This document shows positions 8,190 through 16,973 of a stretch of DNA of 54,258 nt, in pieces (positions within the stretch are counted from its first letter, which is position 1; every line of letters starts with the position of its first letter). The DNA lies in the IMG/VR virus record IMGVR_UViG_3300012000_000021, positions 1-54,258 of that record; one strand, written 5' to 3'. A program made the position numbers and the translations under genes. Below the pieces are notes generated by a model. It had not been told where the DNA came from, made no database searches, and was given only the letters and a program-made list of their open reading frames with translations. The stretch comes from a virus.

Positions 8190-9560
8190 TTACATTCCAC
8201 CGTATAGAAGAACTGTGACTGTAGGGTTTGCAGATTCAGAACCAATAGTTCCTTGAGCACCTAAGGTTCCCTGTACACCTTGTGGACCGACTGTACCTTG
8301 GGTTCCTTGTGTGGCAATACTTTGTACACCTTGCGTACCCTGTGTTCCTTGAGTACCTACTGCTCCCTGTACACCTAACGTACCTTGAGTACCTTGAATT
8401 CCTTGAGTTCCCTGAGTGCCTTGGGCACCAACTGCTCCCTGAGTACCAAGAGTACCTTGCGTACCTTGGGCACCGTTAGAGCCAACAAAACCAGCAGCAC
8501 CCTGTGCACCTACAGCACCCTGTGCACCTACAGCACCCTGTGCACCTACAGTACCTTGAGCACCAGTGTCACCCTTATCACCAGTACGAGCAAAGGTGAT
8601 TACGATGTCATCTGAGTTAGACAGTGTGCCGTTACCAGATACGTAAGAGCAGTTAACTGTAAACCAGCCAGTGTTATCTGTAAGAGAACCAATTGTGTAA
8701 AGTTTGAATATGCTGTCATCAAACTTCTTAGAGACACGGAAGTGACCCTTGATAGTTGATGTTGAGTCATCAATTGTGTTTAAAAATGTTGAGAGGTCTG
8801 TTGCAGCATCATTACTTGCATCAATGTACATAGCAGTTGCTGTTGTAGGAGACGCATTGAATCTAATGTTTCCTGTACCTGGATCAGAGGCGGTAGTTGT
8901 TGTGCTAAATGTGTAATCAAATGTGGCGCCACCAAAGTTACCTGCAGAACCCTGTACACCTAGAAGTCCTTGTACACCTTGAGTACCTTGAGTACCTTGA
9001 GTACCTTGAGTTCCTTGTGTGCCCTGTGTTCCCTGTGTTCCCTGTGTGCCTTGAGCACCAACTGTACCTTGGCTACCAAGAGTTCCTTGAGTACCTTGAG
9101 CACCTGTTGTACCTTGTACTCCCTGTAATCCTTGAACACCTTGAATTCCCTGAGTACCAGTTGTACCTTGTACACCCTGTGTTCCCTGTGTGCCTTGAGC
9201 ACCAGTAGTTCCTTGAACCGTTGGGACAGAGACATCAATAGCGTTACCGTTTAATGCAAATGTAATGTTGCTACGAGCACCACTAGTAAGCGCATTGTAA
9301 GTATGTTGAACTGTGTGATAGAGGTTAGTTAGACCTTCAGGAAGATCGTCTGTGTTATCTAACGCAGCGCCAGAGATAAGACCAGCAATATCACTGGAGT
9401 CTAGAAAGTAATCTAGGCCGCTCCATGTTGTAGCGCCACCTACACCAATCTTAAATTTTCCAGTATTGGTCTCAAAACCAATCTCACCAGCGGCTAGGAC
9501 TGGATCTGCAGTGCTCCACTGAGTAGCGGTTCCACGTCGGACTTGGATTCTAATTGCCAT
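8190..9560 (-). CDS. Collagen-like tail fibre, 456 aa
   Basis: N-terminal cap MAIRIQVRRGTATQWSTADP, with AGEIGFETNTGKFKIGVGG, is a common phage fibre start domain. It is followed by SGAALDNTDDLPEGLTNLY, also present in the 183-aa protein at 12706-13257. Two tracts of Gly-X-Y triplets (GTQ, GVQ, GAQ) at about residues 118-205 and 330-440 flank a ~115-residue beta domain (TFDYTFSTTTTASDPGTG ... IVITFARTGD). That domain also occurs twice in the 954-aa neighbour. Triplets contain almost no proline, so stability would have to come from Thr/Gln contacts or glycosylation. Confidence 0.85.
   Translation of the reverse strand: MAIRIQVRRGTATQWSTADPVLAAGEIGFETNTGKFKIGVGGATTWSGLDYFLDSSDIAGLISGAALDNTDDLPEGLTNLYHTVQHTYNALTSGARSNITFALNGNAIDVSVPTVQGTTGAQGTQGTQGVQGTTGTQGIQGVQGLQGVQGTTGAQGTQGTLGSQGTVGAQGTQGTQGTQGTQGTQGTQGTQGTQGVQGLLGVQGSAGNFGGATFDYTFSTTTTASDPGTGNIRFNASPTTATAMYIDASNDAATDLSTFLNTIDDSTSTIKGHFRVSKKFDDSIFKLYTIGSLTDNTGWFTVNCSYVSGNGTLSNSDDIVITFARTGDKGDTGAQGTVGAQGAVGAQGAVGAQGAAGFVGSNGAQGTQGTLGTQGAVGAQGTQGTQGIQGTQGTLGVQGAVGTQGTQGTQGVQSIATQGTQGTVGPQGVQGTLGAQGTIGSESANPTVTVLLYGGM
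8222..9220 (-). repeat. Short-period DNA repeats encoding Gly-X-Y triplets
   Basis: Two tracts of 9-base and 18-base near-repeats (complement of units like GTACCTTGA and GTTCCCTGT) at 8240-8560 and 8950-9210 encode the collagen-like parts of the fibre. Such tracts are prone to length change by slipped pairing or recombination with the similar tracts at 10080-12520 and 12985-13120. Confidence 0.75.
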
Positions 9561-9826
9561 TAAGCGTTTCCTCCATCGAAGGTTGTCTCAAAATCAGTAG
9601 TGCCTGCACTTCCACCATCGAGAGTAGTAGTGTCATAGGATGAACCCACGACTCCACCATCTTCTGTTACTGGTTGAATATTTGGCAAAAATTCTATCCA
9701 ACTAACTCCGTTGTACACGAAGAAACTTTGGCTAAGAGAGTTAAAGTAGACGTCACCATCGTACCGTCCAGCAGGTTCTACTCCGCTGGACAGTACGTTG
9801 ATAGGGACGAGTGCTTTTTTACTCAT
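9560..9826 (-). CDS. Small fibre-attachment-like protein, 88 aa
   Basis: Residues 1-50 (VPINVLSSGVEPAGRYDGDV, then YFNSLSQSFFVYNGVSWIEF) resemble the short N-terminal cap also found at the start of the 954-aa collagen-like fibre (VEGQIYYDTDDKVVKTWNGT). The tail is Asp/Gly/Thr rich. This looks like a stand-alone copy of the cap module. Its stop overlaps the next gene's ATG at 9560. AAGG precedes ATG 9826. Confidence 0.6.
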   Translation of the reverse strand: MSKKALVPINVLSSGVEPAGRYDGDVYFNSLSQSFFVYNGVSWIEFLPNIQPVTEDGGVVGSSYDTTTLDGGSAGTTDFETTFDGGNA

Positions 9827-9829
9827 GTG

Positions 9830-12694
9830 TTACGCCTTGACTACCACTCTGTATGCTTGAGTTGTAACTGGGGCGACTGCAAATCCGACTGTGACTGTGC
9901 TGGTCGTTACGTACACAACGTCAGTTACAACTTCAGCCTTTGTAGTGGTATCCCATACGGTAACCATGATGTCTGTAGTTCCAAGGCTGTGTGTGACTGT
10001 GAACTGTGTAGTTCCAGTTGCTCCACCATCTGTAGAAGTTCCAGTAATAGTTGTTGCGTAAGTTCCAAGTTGACCAGAGGTACCTTGTGCACCTGTTGTT
10101 CCTTGGGTACCAAGAGTACCTTGAGTACCTACTGTGCCTTGCGTACCAGTTGTACCTTGGGCTCCTACAGTGCCTTGGGCACCAACGGTACCCTGCGCTC
10201 CAGTTGTACCTTGTACACCAGTAGCACCATCGAGGTTGATTGACCATACAGCGTATGTTCCTGAGCCTCGAACGTCATTGACGTTTACAACCAGTGTGTT
10301 AGTTCCTGCTGTGTAACTTACTACAGTGGCAGACATGTTGTTGTTTACATCGTAAGCAACTACTACGTCTTGACCTACTGAGTATGAAAGATCTGCATCA
10401 GCCAGTACAAAACTTACGTTGTTTGCTACTGCAATTGCACGTGAGGTTGTAGAGGTTGTCTTGTAGCGATCTGAATGTCCTTCTGTACCTTGGGCACCGA
10501 CAGTACCCTGAGCACCGACGGTACCTTGGGTACCGACAGTACCTTGGCTACCAACAGTTCCCTGAGAGCCAACGGTTCCCTGTGAACCAACTGTACCTTG
10601 GGCGCCTGTTGTACCTTGAGCGCCTTCTGTACCTTGAGAACCGACTGTTCCCTGGCTACCGACAGTTCCTTGGGCTCCAGTTGTACCTTGGGCTCCGACA
10701 GTTCCTTGGCTACCTACAGTTCCCTGGCTACCAACAGTACCCTGTGCGCCAGTTGTACCCTGTGTACCGTCTGTTCCTTGGCTACCTACAGTACCTTGGG
10801 CACCTGTTGTACCCTGTGCACCAGTGGTGCCTTGGCTACCAACAGTACCTTGGGAACCTACTGCACCTTGTGCACCAAGGGTTCCTTGGGCACCGACAGT
10901 TCCTTGAGTTCCTGTTGTACCCTGGCTACCAGTTGTACCTTGAGAACCAACATCACCAGTACGAGCAAACGTTACAAGAACATCACTAGTATCTGGAATA
11001 TCTCCGCTACCTACAAGTGGAGTTACATCTAAGTTGTACCAGCCAGAGTTATCAACCATTGAGTTGATTGCCCAAAGGCCAAATACCGCAGTATTTCCTT
11101 TAACAGTTATCTTTACATGGCCCTTAATTGGTGATGTTGAGTCATCAATAGTCTGTAGATAAGCAGCCATATCAAATGCGTTAATATCATTTTGATCAAT
11201 TGCAATGTGTGTTGAATTTGAAGTATCTGCAGTATTGAATCTAATTTTTCCTGAACCTGGATCAGCCATTGTTGTACTGGCTGCAGTCTCGTACTCAACA
11301 GTTACACCGCCGAAGTTACCTTCTTTACCTTGTACACCTTGAGTACCGTCTGTACCTTGAGCACCTAAAGTACCTTGGCTACCGACTGTTCCCTGGGCAC
11401 CAACTGCTCCTTGAGCACCAAGAGTACCCTGTGATCCGACAGTTCCCTGTGAACCAACTGTACCTTGACTACCGACTGTACCTTGTGCACCGAGAGTACC
11501 TTGGCTACCAACTGCTCCTTGAGATCCAACAGTACCCTGTGTACCTTCAGTACCCTGTGCTCCTACAGTTCCCTGTGCTCCTACAGTACCCTGTGATCCC
11601 ACAGTTCCCTGAGCACCAGTAGTGCCTTGAGCACCGACAGTTCCCTGTGAACCAACTGTACCTTGTGAACCTACAGTTCCTTGTGCACCTGTAGTGCCTT
11701 GAGAACCTAAAGTACCTTGAGTACCAACAGTTCCTTGTGCACCTACTGTTCCCTGTGCTCCTTGAGCACCGAGATCACCAGTACGAGCAAAGGTAAATAG
11801 AAGTTCTTCGCCATTGCTAAAGTTTCCGTTACCAGAGACATAAGCAACGTTAACAGTAAACCAATTTGATTGATCAGTAACACCAGAAATTGTGTAAAGA
11901 GCAAAAACAGAAGTATCATTTTTCTTAGATACTTTTACGTGACCCTTGATAGTAGAGGTTGAGTCATCAATAGTTTGTAAGAAGTTAGAGACATCGTAGT
12001 TACCATCAGAAGGGTTGATGTCTAATGCAAGAATTGTTGCTGAGGCTAACGTAGTGTTATTTAGACGAGCATAGTTGTCGCCTGGGTCTGACATACTTGT
12101 GCTATTACTGTATGTGTACTCAACTGTAATACCACCGAATGAACCTTCAGTACCCTGTGTACCTTGCGCTCCGTTGTTTCCGTCAATACCTTGTATACCA
12201 TTAGTACCTTGTGAACCTACTGTGCCTTGCGCTCCTACAGTTCCTTGTGAGCCTACTGTTCCTTGGCTACCTACAGTACCTTGTGATCCAACTGTACCTT
12301 GAGCACCATTAGAACCATCTAGACCTTGAGCACCTGCTGCTCCTTGGGCTCCTACAGTTCCTTGGCTACCGACAGTACCTTGTGCACCAACGGTACCTTG
12401 CGCTCCTACAGTTCCCTGTGCACCGACAGTGCCTTGAGAACCTATTGCTCCTTGTGTACCAATCGTTCCCTGTGCGCCGACAGTTCCCTGTGCGCCAGTG
12501 GTTCCTTGTGTACCTTGGCTTGCGTTAATCCACGCAGTGCCGTTCCAAGTCTTTACAACCTTATCGTCAGTGTCATAGTAAATCTGACCTTCGACTGGGT
12601 TGGCTGGCTTGTTAACGGTAGCAAGGTTTTGAATACGAGCATTCTGTAATTCAAGTTTTCCTAAATCAATTGGGGTTAAAAACTTACGGGCCAC
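9830..12694 (-). CDS. Large collagen-like tail fibre, 954 aa
   Basis: GTG 12694 has AAGGAG 7 bases upstream. A cap (MARKFLTPIDLGKLELQNAR, GQIYYDTDDKVVKTWNGTAW) is followed by four collagen-like tracts of triplets such as GTQ, GTV, GAQ and GSQ. The tracts are separated by two copies of a ~115-residue beta domain, each starting ...VEY and ending FARTGD. A third, different beta domain (SFVLADADLSYSVGQDVVVA) follows. The C-terminal ~80 residues (QFTVTHSLGTTDIMVTVWDT) form a beta cap like the end of the 183-aa protein, perhaps a trimerisation or tip domain. Gly-Thr-X is unusually frequent. It abuts the 88-aa gene by 3 bases. Confidence 0.87.
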   Translation of the reverse strand: MARKFLTPIDLGKLELQNARIQNLATVNKPANPVEGQIYYDTDDKVVKTWNGTAWINASQGTQGTTGAQGTVGAQGTIGTQGAIGSQGTVGAQGTVGAQGTVGAQGTVGSQGTVGAQGAAGAQGLDGSNGAQGTVGSQGTVGSQGTVGSQGTVGAQGTVGSQGTNGIQGIDGNNGAQGTQGTEGSFGGITVEYTYSNSTSMSDPGDNYARLNNTTLASATILALDINPSDGNYDVSNFLQTIDDSTSTIKGHVKVSKKNDTSVFALYTISGVTDQSNWFTVNVAYVSGNGNFSNGEELLFTFARTGDLGAQGAQGTVGAQGTVGTQGTLGSQGTTGAQGTVGSQGTVGSQGTVGAQGTTGAQGTVGSQGTVGAQGTVGAQGTEGTQGTVGSQGAVGSQGTLGAQGTVGSQGTVGSQGTVGSQGTLGAQGAVGAQGTVGSQGTLGAQGTDGTQGVQGKEGNFGGVTVEYETAASTTMADPGSGKIRFNTADTSNSTHIAIDQNDINAFDMAAYLQTIDDSTSPIKGHVKITVKGNTAVFGLWAINSMVDNSGWYNLDVTPLVGSGDIPDTSDVLVTFARTGDVGSQGTTGSQGTTGTQGTVGAQGTLGAQGAVGSQGTVGSQGTTGAQGTTGAQGTVGSQGTDGTQGTTGAQGTVGSQGTVGSQGTVGAQGTTGAQGTVGSQGTVGSQGTEGAQGTTGAQGTVGSQGTVGSQGTVGSQGTVGTQGTVGAQGTVGAQGTEGHSDRYKTTSTTSRAIAVANNVSFVLADADLSYSVGQDVVVAYDVNNNMSATVVSYTAGTNTLVVNVNDVRGSGTYAVWSINLDGATGVQGTTGAQGTVGAQGTVGAQGTTGTQGTVGTQGTLGTQGTTGAQGTSGQLGTYATTITGTSTDGGATGTTQFTVTHSLGTTDIMVTVWDTTTKAEVVTDVVYVTTSTVTVGFAVAPVTTQAYRVVVKA
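10080..12525 (-). repeat. Extended collagen-coding repeat tracts
   Basis: Tracts at about 10080-10225, 10480-10950, 11320-11775 and 12150-12525 consist of degenerate 18-base units encoding Gly-X-Gln-Gly-Thr-Val-type hexapeptides. Codon choice varies among units, which reduces exact identity and may restrain recombination. The tracts share units with 8222-9220. Confidence 0.75.
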
Positions 12695-12705
12695 GGTTTA
12701 TCTCC

Positions 12706-13257
12706 TTAAGATAAGTAGGCATTACCTGAGAAAGCGGATTGGAAGGAGACCGTTAGTGAGTTCGAATTAGTGTACGCAATTTCACCTTCAACAATGTTAC
12801 CAGCAGAGTCTATAACTGTAACGTTAGGCTTAAAGCCTAAATTATGAGTAATCGCCCAGGAATTACTGGCCGCTCCTTGCATGTGAGCATATGAGACACG
12901 AGCAACTGTAAAGTACTTATTTGTTGTGCCTTCTGTAAGGTCGTCTGTGTTATCAAGTGCTGCTCCACTAATACCTTGTAGTCCAGCAGTTCCTTGTGTT
13001 CCTTGAGTTCCAGTACCAAGTCGACCTTGTACACCTTGTACACCTTGAAGACCAATGGTTCCCTGTACACCCTGTGTACCTTGGGCGCCTCTGACTCCTT
13101 GAGTACCTTGAGCACCAGTTACCGCTCCACCACCAGAGCAGGCACCGCACCCACAGTTTGATGCGTGGACAGTTCCTTCAGGTGTTGTTATGAGTACGAC
13201 GTTGTTAACTGCAATTGGTACCGTTGCAGACCCTGGACGGGTGTACTGATTCGTCAT
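12706..13257 (-). CDS. Short collagen-like fibre with Cys-rich N-terminus, 183 aa
   Basis: AGAGG precedes ATG 13257, which overlaps the upstream gene's stop (ATGA). The N-terminal part contains a cysteine knot-like motif (ASNCGCGACSGGG, about residues 33-45) that could cross-link or bind metal. About 25 Gly-X-Y triplets follow, then the shared SGAALDNTDDLTEGTTNKYF segment and a beta cap (SWAITHNLGFKPNVTVIDSA) resembling the end of the 954-aa fibre. This may be the proximal fibre or adaptor linking the tail to the longer fibres. Confidence 0.8.
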   Translation of the reverse strand: MTNQYTRPGSATVPIAVNNVVLITTPEGTVHASNCGCGACSGGGAVTGAQGTQGVRGAQGTQGVQGTIGLQGVQGVQGRLGTGTQGTQGTAGLQGISGAALDNTDDLTEGTTNKYFTVARVSYAHMQGAASNSWAITHNLGFKPNVTVIDSAGNIVEGEIAYTNSNSLTVSFQSAFSGNAYLS

Positions 13258-14312
13258 TGGCTTACCTCTTTTGTAACGAAGATTATTCCAGAGACGTAAG
13301 TGTGAGTTACACCTTCTGCGTCTGTCAATTGTACATCGTAGTACGATCTTGCAGGAAGTAAACGAGTCTGCTCACCAGTAAGTGAAAGAACCAGTGTTCG
13401 TTGATTATCGCCATCTTCAGTGATGTTTGGTTTTGTCACAGTAAACTCAGCAAATACAACTGCTGCACCTGGAAGTGATCTAATCTCTGCCAGTGGGGTT
13501 AAGTTGTTTACTTCAAAGTCTAAACGAATAGAGAACTCGTAGTCATCACCTTCGTAGATGTTGAGGTCTTGCACAACAGTTGTTGGAGTTGGTTTGACAT
13601 TTCCATAGGTAGGGATAGGTAGACGAACCCTTGTCTTAGGGGACTTGTTGTCAATCTCCTGTGGCTCAAATACTGGTACGTATTCATTAGTGGTCTTTGA
13701 AATACGACGCAATGAGAACACATCGATCTTGTACAAACCAATGCCAAGTTGTGAACAGAGTTCCTTGTATTGGTTCTTGCGAACTTCAATCATCTGCATC
13801 AACTGGCGGTAACGCTCAGAGCGAGGAATCATCACTCCATCTGGCGCTTGAATGTCGATATCAAAAGAGGCATCTGTAGCCAGTGTGTACATGGCTAGAG
13901 TAGATGCGTAAATAATTACTGGATACTCTTCTACGGTAGGTAAATTTGCCATAGTCATTGTGCGGCCGTAAGAGTCTGTGTGAAAAGTAGTGTGTTGTGC
14001 AAATGCGTCGTCGATATACTGGCAAACTTCAGTCTCTGTGAAGTACTTGAAGTAGTTTCCAGCAACGATAACGACGTCACCTGCTGCTGGAGTGTCGTCA
14101 AAGACGATATGCCCTGTTGCTTCTTCAACCTCTACATCAGCAGACACATCTACTCCATCGCTATTTATGGCTAGGTATGCACCGTCAAGAGGAGAGTAGG
14201 GAATAAGAAAACGGTTAGTGGTGCCATCAGCCACAAATTGGTAGACGAAAGATCGACCAATGTCACCAAGTTCGTAACGTAGGCGGTTTGACATCGCTGC
14301 TAATGTAGCCAC
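13254..14312 (-). CDS. Head-tail adaptor or baseplate-like structural protein, 352 aa
   Basis: GTG 14312 has GGAGG 4 bases upstream, which favours it over the in-frame ATG at 14294. The N-terminus (SNRLRYELGDIGRSFVYQFV) and the following domain ending in helices (ECQ-like YIDDAFAQ, SERYRQLMQMIEVRKNQYKE) fit a connector or adaptor protein. The C-terminal ~110 residues (NIYEGDDYEFSIRLDFEVNN ... RTLVLSLTGEQTRLLPARSY) resemble the BppU-type N-terminal domain found at fibre attachment points. Its place between capsid and fibre genes fits a bridge between head/tail and fibres. Family assignment is by layout only. Confidence 0.6.
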   Translation of the reverse strand: MATLAAMSNRLRYELGDIGRSFVYQFVADGTTNRFLIPYSPLDGAYLAINSDGVDVSADVEVEEATGHIVFDDTPAAGDVVIVAGNYFKYFTETEVCQYIDDAFAQHTTFHTDSYGRTMTMANLPTVEEYPVIIYASTLAMYTLATDASFDIDIQAPDGVMIPRSERYRQLMQMIEVRKNQYKELCSQLGIGLYKIDVFSLRRISKTTNEYVPVFEPQEIDNKSPKTRVRLPIPTYGNVKPTPTTVVQDLNIYEGDDYEFSIRLDFEVNNLTPLAEIRSLPGAAVVFAEFTVTKPNITEDGDNQRTLVLSLTGEQTRLLPARSYYDVQLTDAEGVTHTYVSGIIFVTKEVSQ

Positions 14313-14370
14313 TTAACCTCCGTAAAATTACTGTGCCTATCATCTCGTGTAATCAAGATTTACACAGGGC

Positions 14371-14419
14371 AAAAAAGGCCCAACCCCCAACTGGGAGGAG
14401 GGCGGGAACCAGTTGAGGG
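14371..14419 (-). terminator. Intrinsic terminator on the minus strand
   Basis: Arms 14384-14394 and 14409-14419 pair over 11 bases. On the minus-strand RNA the only imperfect pair is a G-U wobble; on the plus strand it would be a C-A mismatch. The minus strand then reads TTGGGCCTTTTTTG, giving a T run at 14371-14376. It would end or thin transcription after the capsid gene set before the adaptor and fibres. Confidence 0.7.
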
Positions 14420-14444
14420 TCGGACTACTTGTGACGTCTAGTGT

Positions 14445-14816
14445 TTAGTTAGGACGCCAAATATATCCAAGTTGCTCAAGGTAAGCCGCAAGATCTGATG
14501 GGACTCGATACTTAACGCCAGCCTTAAAGGTGTAAGCATTGCCTACGCCGTAAGTCATTTCTTCAATGTCAGTAATTGTACGGATGACAACCATGTCACC
14601 TGCAGTTGATACTCCAACATTTTCGATCTCGTCTAGTACGAGTGGGGCATCTGGCTTCTTAGGATCAAAGACATCCTTCTCCAGACTCTCTGCTTCAAGT
14701 TGCGTAGCAATAGAGATCTCTTCTGCACGCTTCTTTAACTCTGCTGCGTTCTTCTTTGTTGCTTGCTCTTTAGCACGACCTGTTGCGTCTAAAGGACTTA
14801 CTGGTGTATTTGCCAC
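14445..14816 (-). CDS. Small conserved head protein downstream of the capsid gene, 123 aa
   Basis: GTG 14816, with GGAG 10 bases upstream. The N-terminal ~50 residues are a charged helix (GRAKEQATKKNAAELKKRAE). The C-terminal half is a small folded domain with DMVVIRTITDIEEMTYGVGN and YRVPSDLAAYLEQLGYIWRP. The position right after the major capsid protein and the size fit a head-completion or decoration protein. Family not named with confidence. Confidence 0.65.
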   Translation of the reverse strand: MANTPVSPLDATGRAKEQATKKNAAELKKRAEEISIATQLEAESLEKDVFDPKKPDAPLVLDEIENVGVSTAGDMVVIRTITDIEEMTYGVGNAYTFKAGVKYRVPSDLAAYLEQLGYIWRPN

Positions 14817-14853
14817 GGTATGTATTCTCCTAAAGTAGATTGGTTATTGATGC

Positions 14854-14884
14854 CTGGGGACCCAGGAAGGAGTAGGGTCCCCAG
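14854..14884 (-). other. Perfect 10-bp hairpin between capsid and next gene
   Basis: CTGGGGACCC (14854-14863) and GGGTCCCCAG (14875-14884) pair perfectly around an 11-base loop, 19 bases after the capsid stop. There is no T run, so it may stabilise the capsid mRNA end or slow polymerase rather than act as a full terminator. Confidence 0.55.
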
Positions 14885-14902
14885 ACATCTGTAAAACTTG
14901 TC

Positions 14903-16030
14903 TTAGTTTGTGTAAACCTTGACGATAGCCTGATCGGTGATTACACCTAGGCCCCAGATTGCGTACCATGCAAGAGCGTGCTCACGACCGAAGTCAAGAA
15001 CTCCACCGTCACGTAGTTCAACTGGGAGAGAGATTGCGTGACCAAATGCGTTGTCACCAATCATGATTGATTCGTAAACTTCAGCACCGTTACCAGTTGC
15101 TGATGTTAGGTAACCCTTTTCTGCAGTGTAATCAGCAGACTCTGGGTTTCCACCTGAACCTGGGGCTGTGTTAGCCTTGACAGGAACGCTGTACTGATCT
15201 GCTGGAACACCAACAGATGTTGAAGTTGTGTAAGCAGCGTTAACTGCCAACTTCTTAACCTGTGTTGTTTCGATGAATACTACGTCGTATAGACGACCGA
15301 TTTCACCGAGCATGAAGTTACCTGGAGCAGCGTACTTTGTAACTTCGATGAACTCTGGGTTCGAACGAATGTCACGTGACTGCTTTGGGTGTACAAACTG
15401 TACATATGTCTCACCTAAGCGAGGGATGTTCTTACCAGCAAGGGTAAGAGCAGCATCCTTTACAGCACCTGTTGACAACTTGTAGTTACCATCAAGGTCT
15501 GACATCTGTGTTGCTACTGTGCCTTCGTTGTACCAGTCATTAACACCTTGTACTGCTGAGCGGTCGTAACCAAACACTGCTGATGTTGCTGCTGATAGTG
15601 TGTTGCGAGCCTGTACATCTAGGTACTGCGCCATGTGGCGACCTAGAAGACGTGAGGCTGAAGCCATAACGTCATCGAATGATGCGTTAAGAAGTAGTTC
15701 AGAAACTGCTACTGCGTAGCCGTGTTCTGCAACTGTGATTGCGATCTGCTCTGCTGTTAGAGCGTTGGTTGTCATACGAACACCTTCAGTTAGAGGTGTT
15801 GGATCGATACCAAAGTTCTTGTAACGGAGGAAGTTAACGCGTAGACCAGGTGCTACACCTAGTTCTGTCTTCTTAACTGCGAATTGCTCGAAGCGAAGAA
15901 TTGGCATTGCCTGGAACAAGATTTCCTTGCTCCAGATTGTTTGAATTGCTTGGCTCAAAGATGTGTTTGAACCTGAGTACGCTGTAGGCGCTCCTGCGAG
16001 TTGCCCAGTACCTGTAATTGCACTTGCCAT
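14903..16030 (-). CDS. Major capsid protein, N4-gp56 type, 375 aa
   Basis: The order of motifs matches the N4-gp56 capsid family: an N-terminal helix region (IQTIWSKEILFQAMPILRFE), GLRVNFLRYKNFG, PLTEGVRMTTNALTAEQIAI, then HGYAVAVSELLLNASFDDVM and RLLGRHMAQYLDVQARNTL. VQFVHPKQSRDIRSNPEF and a C-terminal LPVELRDGGVLDFGREHALA region follow. It forms the HK97-fold head shell. It is preceded by the scaffold-like gene and portal, the usual head order. A hairpin follows the gene. Confidence 0.88.
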   Translation of the reverse strand: MASAITGTGQLAGAPTAYSGSNTSLSQAIQTIWSKEILFQAMPILRFEQFAVKKTELGVAPGLRVNFLRYKNFGIDPTPLTEGVRMTTNALTAEQIAITVAEHGYAVAVSELLLNASFDDVMASASRLLGRHMAQYLDVQARNTLSAATSAVFGYDRSAVQGVNDWYNEGTVATQMSDLDGNYKLSTGAVKDAALTLAGKNIPRLGETYVQFVHPKQSRDIRSNPEFIEVTKYAAPGNFMLGEIGRLYDVVFIETTQVKKLAVNAAYTTSTSVGVPADQYSVPVKANTAPGSGGNPESADYTAEKGYLTSATGNGAEVYESIMIGDNAFGHAISLPVELRDGGVLDFGREHALAWYAIWGLGVITDQAIVKVYTN

Positions 16031-16069
16031 TTAGGTCAAGTCCTTTCTTAATTGGTTAGTTGGAAGGGA

Positions 16070-16843
16070 TTACTGATCGAACAGTCCCTGACCACGATTG
16101 CTGGCGGCAGTGCCAAGTAACTTGGCTCTTTGTTTCGCATAGTCGGCCATTGTCATGTCCCGAATTGCATCGGGTGTATACGATTGTTGTGACGAGTCAT
16201 TATCGAGGGGTCCTGAGGCAGGTGCGGTAATTCGAGTACCTGCCATTTGTTGCTTCGCAGATTGCATTGCTGCTTGTGCAGATTGCAAAATACTTGAAGA
16301 CTTATCTTTGAGAGTAGCGATGCTGCTCTCAACTTCATCGGGAGTATTACCTTGAATCAAATCGATTAGTTCAGGAACGATATTATCCCGCTCTTGTTCC
16401 AGACGATTTTGACGGTAATTCATTAGTTCTTGGAACCTGCGCTCTTGCTCTAGTAGAGCAAATGCACGTTCTCTTTCAAGACGTTCGTTCTCTAGTTGAG
16501 AACTAAATTCTTGCTCCTTCTTTGCGAGGAGTTCTTTGAACGATAGTTCACTTTCTTCTTCTTGCTTACGCTTTGCTTCTGCTTCTTTCTCAAGAGCAAG
16601 ACGAAGGTTTTCGCGTTCTGCTTCTTTGGCTGCTGCTTCTTCAGCACGAGCCTTTGCAGCAGCAAGTTCTTCTTTCATCTTTTCCATTTGAGGATATAAC
16701 TTTGCTTTTTCTTGCTCACGAGCCTTAGCAATGTCATCTGCGGTATACACAGAACTCACCTCATTCTGAAAAACTTCTTGTGCTGTAACTGCTTCTGCTA
16801 ATTGCGGAGACAGTAGATCAGCGGTTTCTACTTGGTTTTCCAT
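16070..16843 (-). CDS. Capsid scaffolding-like coiled-coil protein, 257 aa
   Basis: ATG 16843 is preferred because AGGTG is 6 bases upstream; a GTG at 16852 would add three residues. Residues about 35-175 are a long charged coiled coil (EKMKEELAAAKARAEEAAAK, LERERAFALLEQERRFQELM). The C-terminal part contains YTPDAIRDMTMADYAKQRAK, a helix like those by which scaffolds touch capsid protein. Location between portal and capsid is the classic scaffold position. Confidence 0.78.
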   Translation of the reverse strand: MENQVETADLLSPQLAEAVTAQEVFQNEVSSVYTADDIAKAREQEKAKLYPQMEKMKEELAAAKARAEEAAAKEAERENLRLALEKEAEAKRKQEEESELSFKELLAKKEQEFSSQLENERLERERAFALLEQERRFQELMNYRQNRLEQERDNIVPELIDLIQGNTPDEVESSIATLKDKSSSILQSAQAAMQSAKQQMAGTRITAPASGPLDNDSSQQSYTPDAIRDMTMADYAKQRAKLLGTAASNRGQGLFDQ

Positions 16844-16951
16844 AGTAATCACCTATATTTTCTGGGTCTTTGTCCGAATGCCTTGCGGCGTGCCACTGGG
16901 TTTTATTACGAGATAATTGCATTACATTTCACTACAAAAATCTCGGTATAC

Positions 16952-16968
16952 TCTGATTTTTTATCAGA
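16952..16968 (-). other. Small hairpin after the portal gene
   Basis: TCTGAT and ATCAGA flank a 5-base T loop, 5 bases beyond the portal stop. With only 6 pairs and no T run after it on the minus strand, it is a weak candidate for pausing or mRNA end protection. The rest of 16853-16951 shows no gene. Confidence 0.3.
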
Positions 16969-16973
16969 ATCTT

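Noticed and set aside
8282-12302. Several open plus-strand frames opposite the collagen-like genes (for example 8909-9208, 10456-10989, 12326-12649)
   Set aside because: Their products are low-complexity mirror images of the Gly-X-Y codons (Leu/Tyr/Pro or Ser/Thr/Cys runs) and they lack ribosome sites.
8222-12525. Long regular short repeats suggestive of a CRISPR array or minisatellite
   Set aside because: The repeats are in frame and encode Gly-X-Y collagen-like triplets throughout; there are no conserved repeats with unique spacers.
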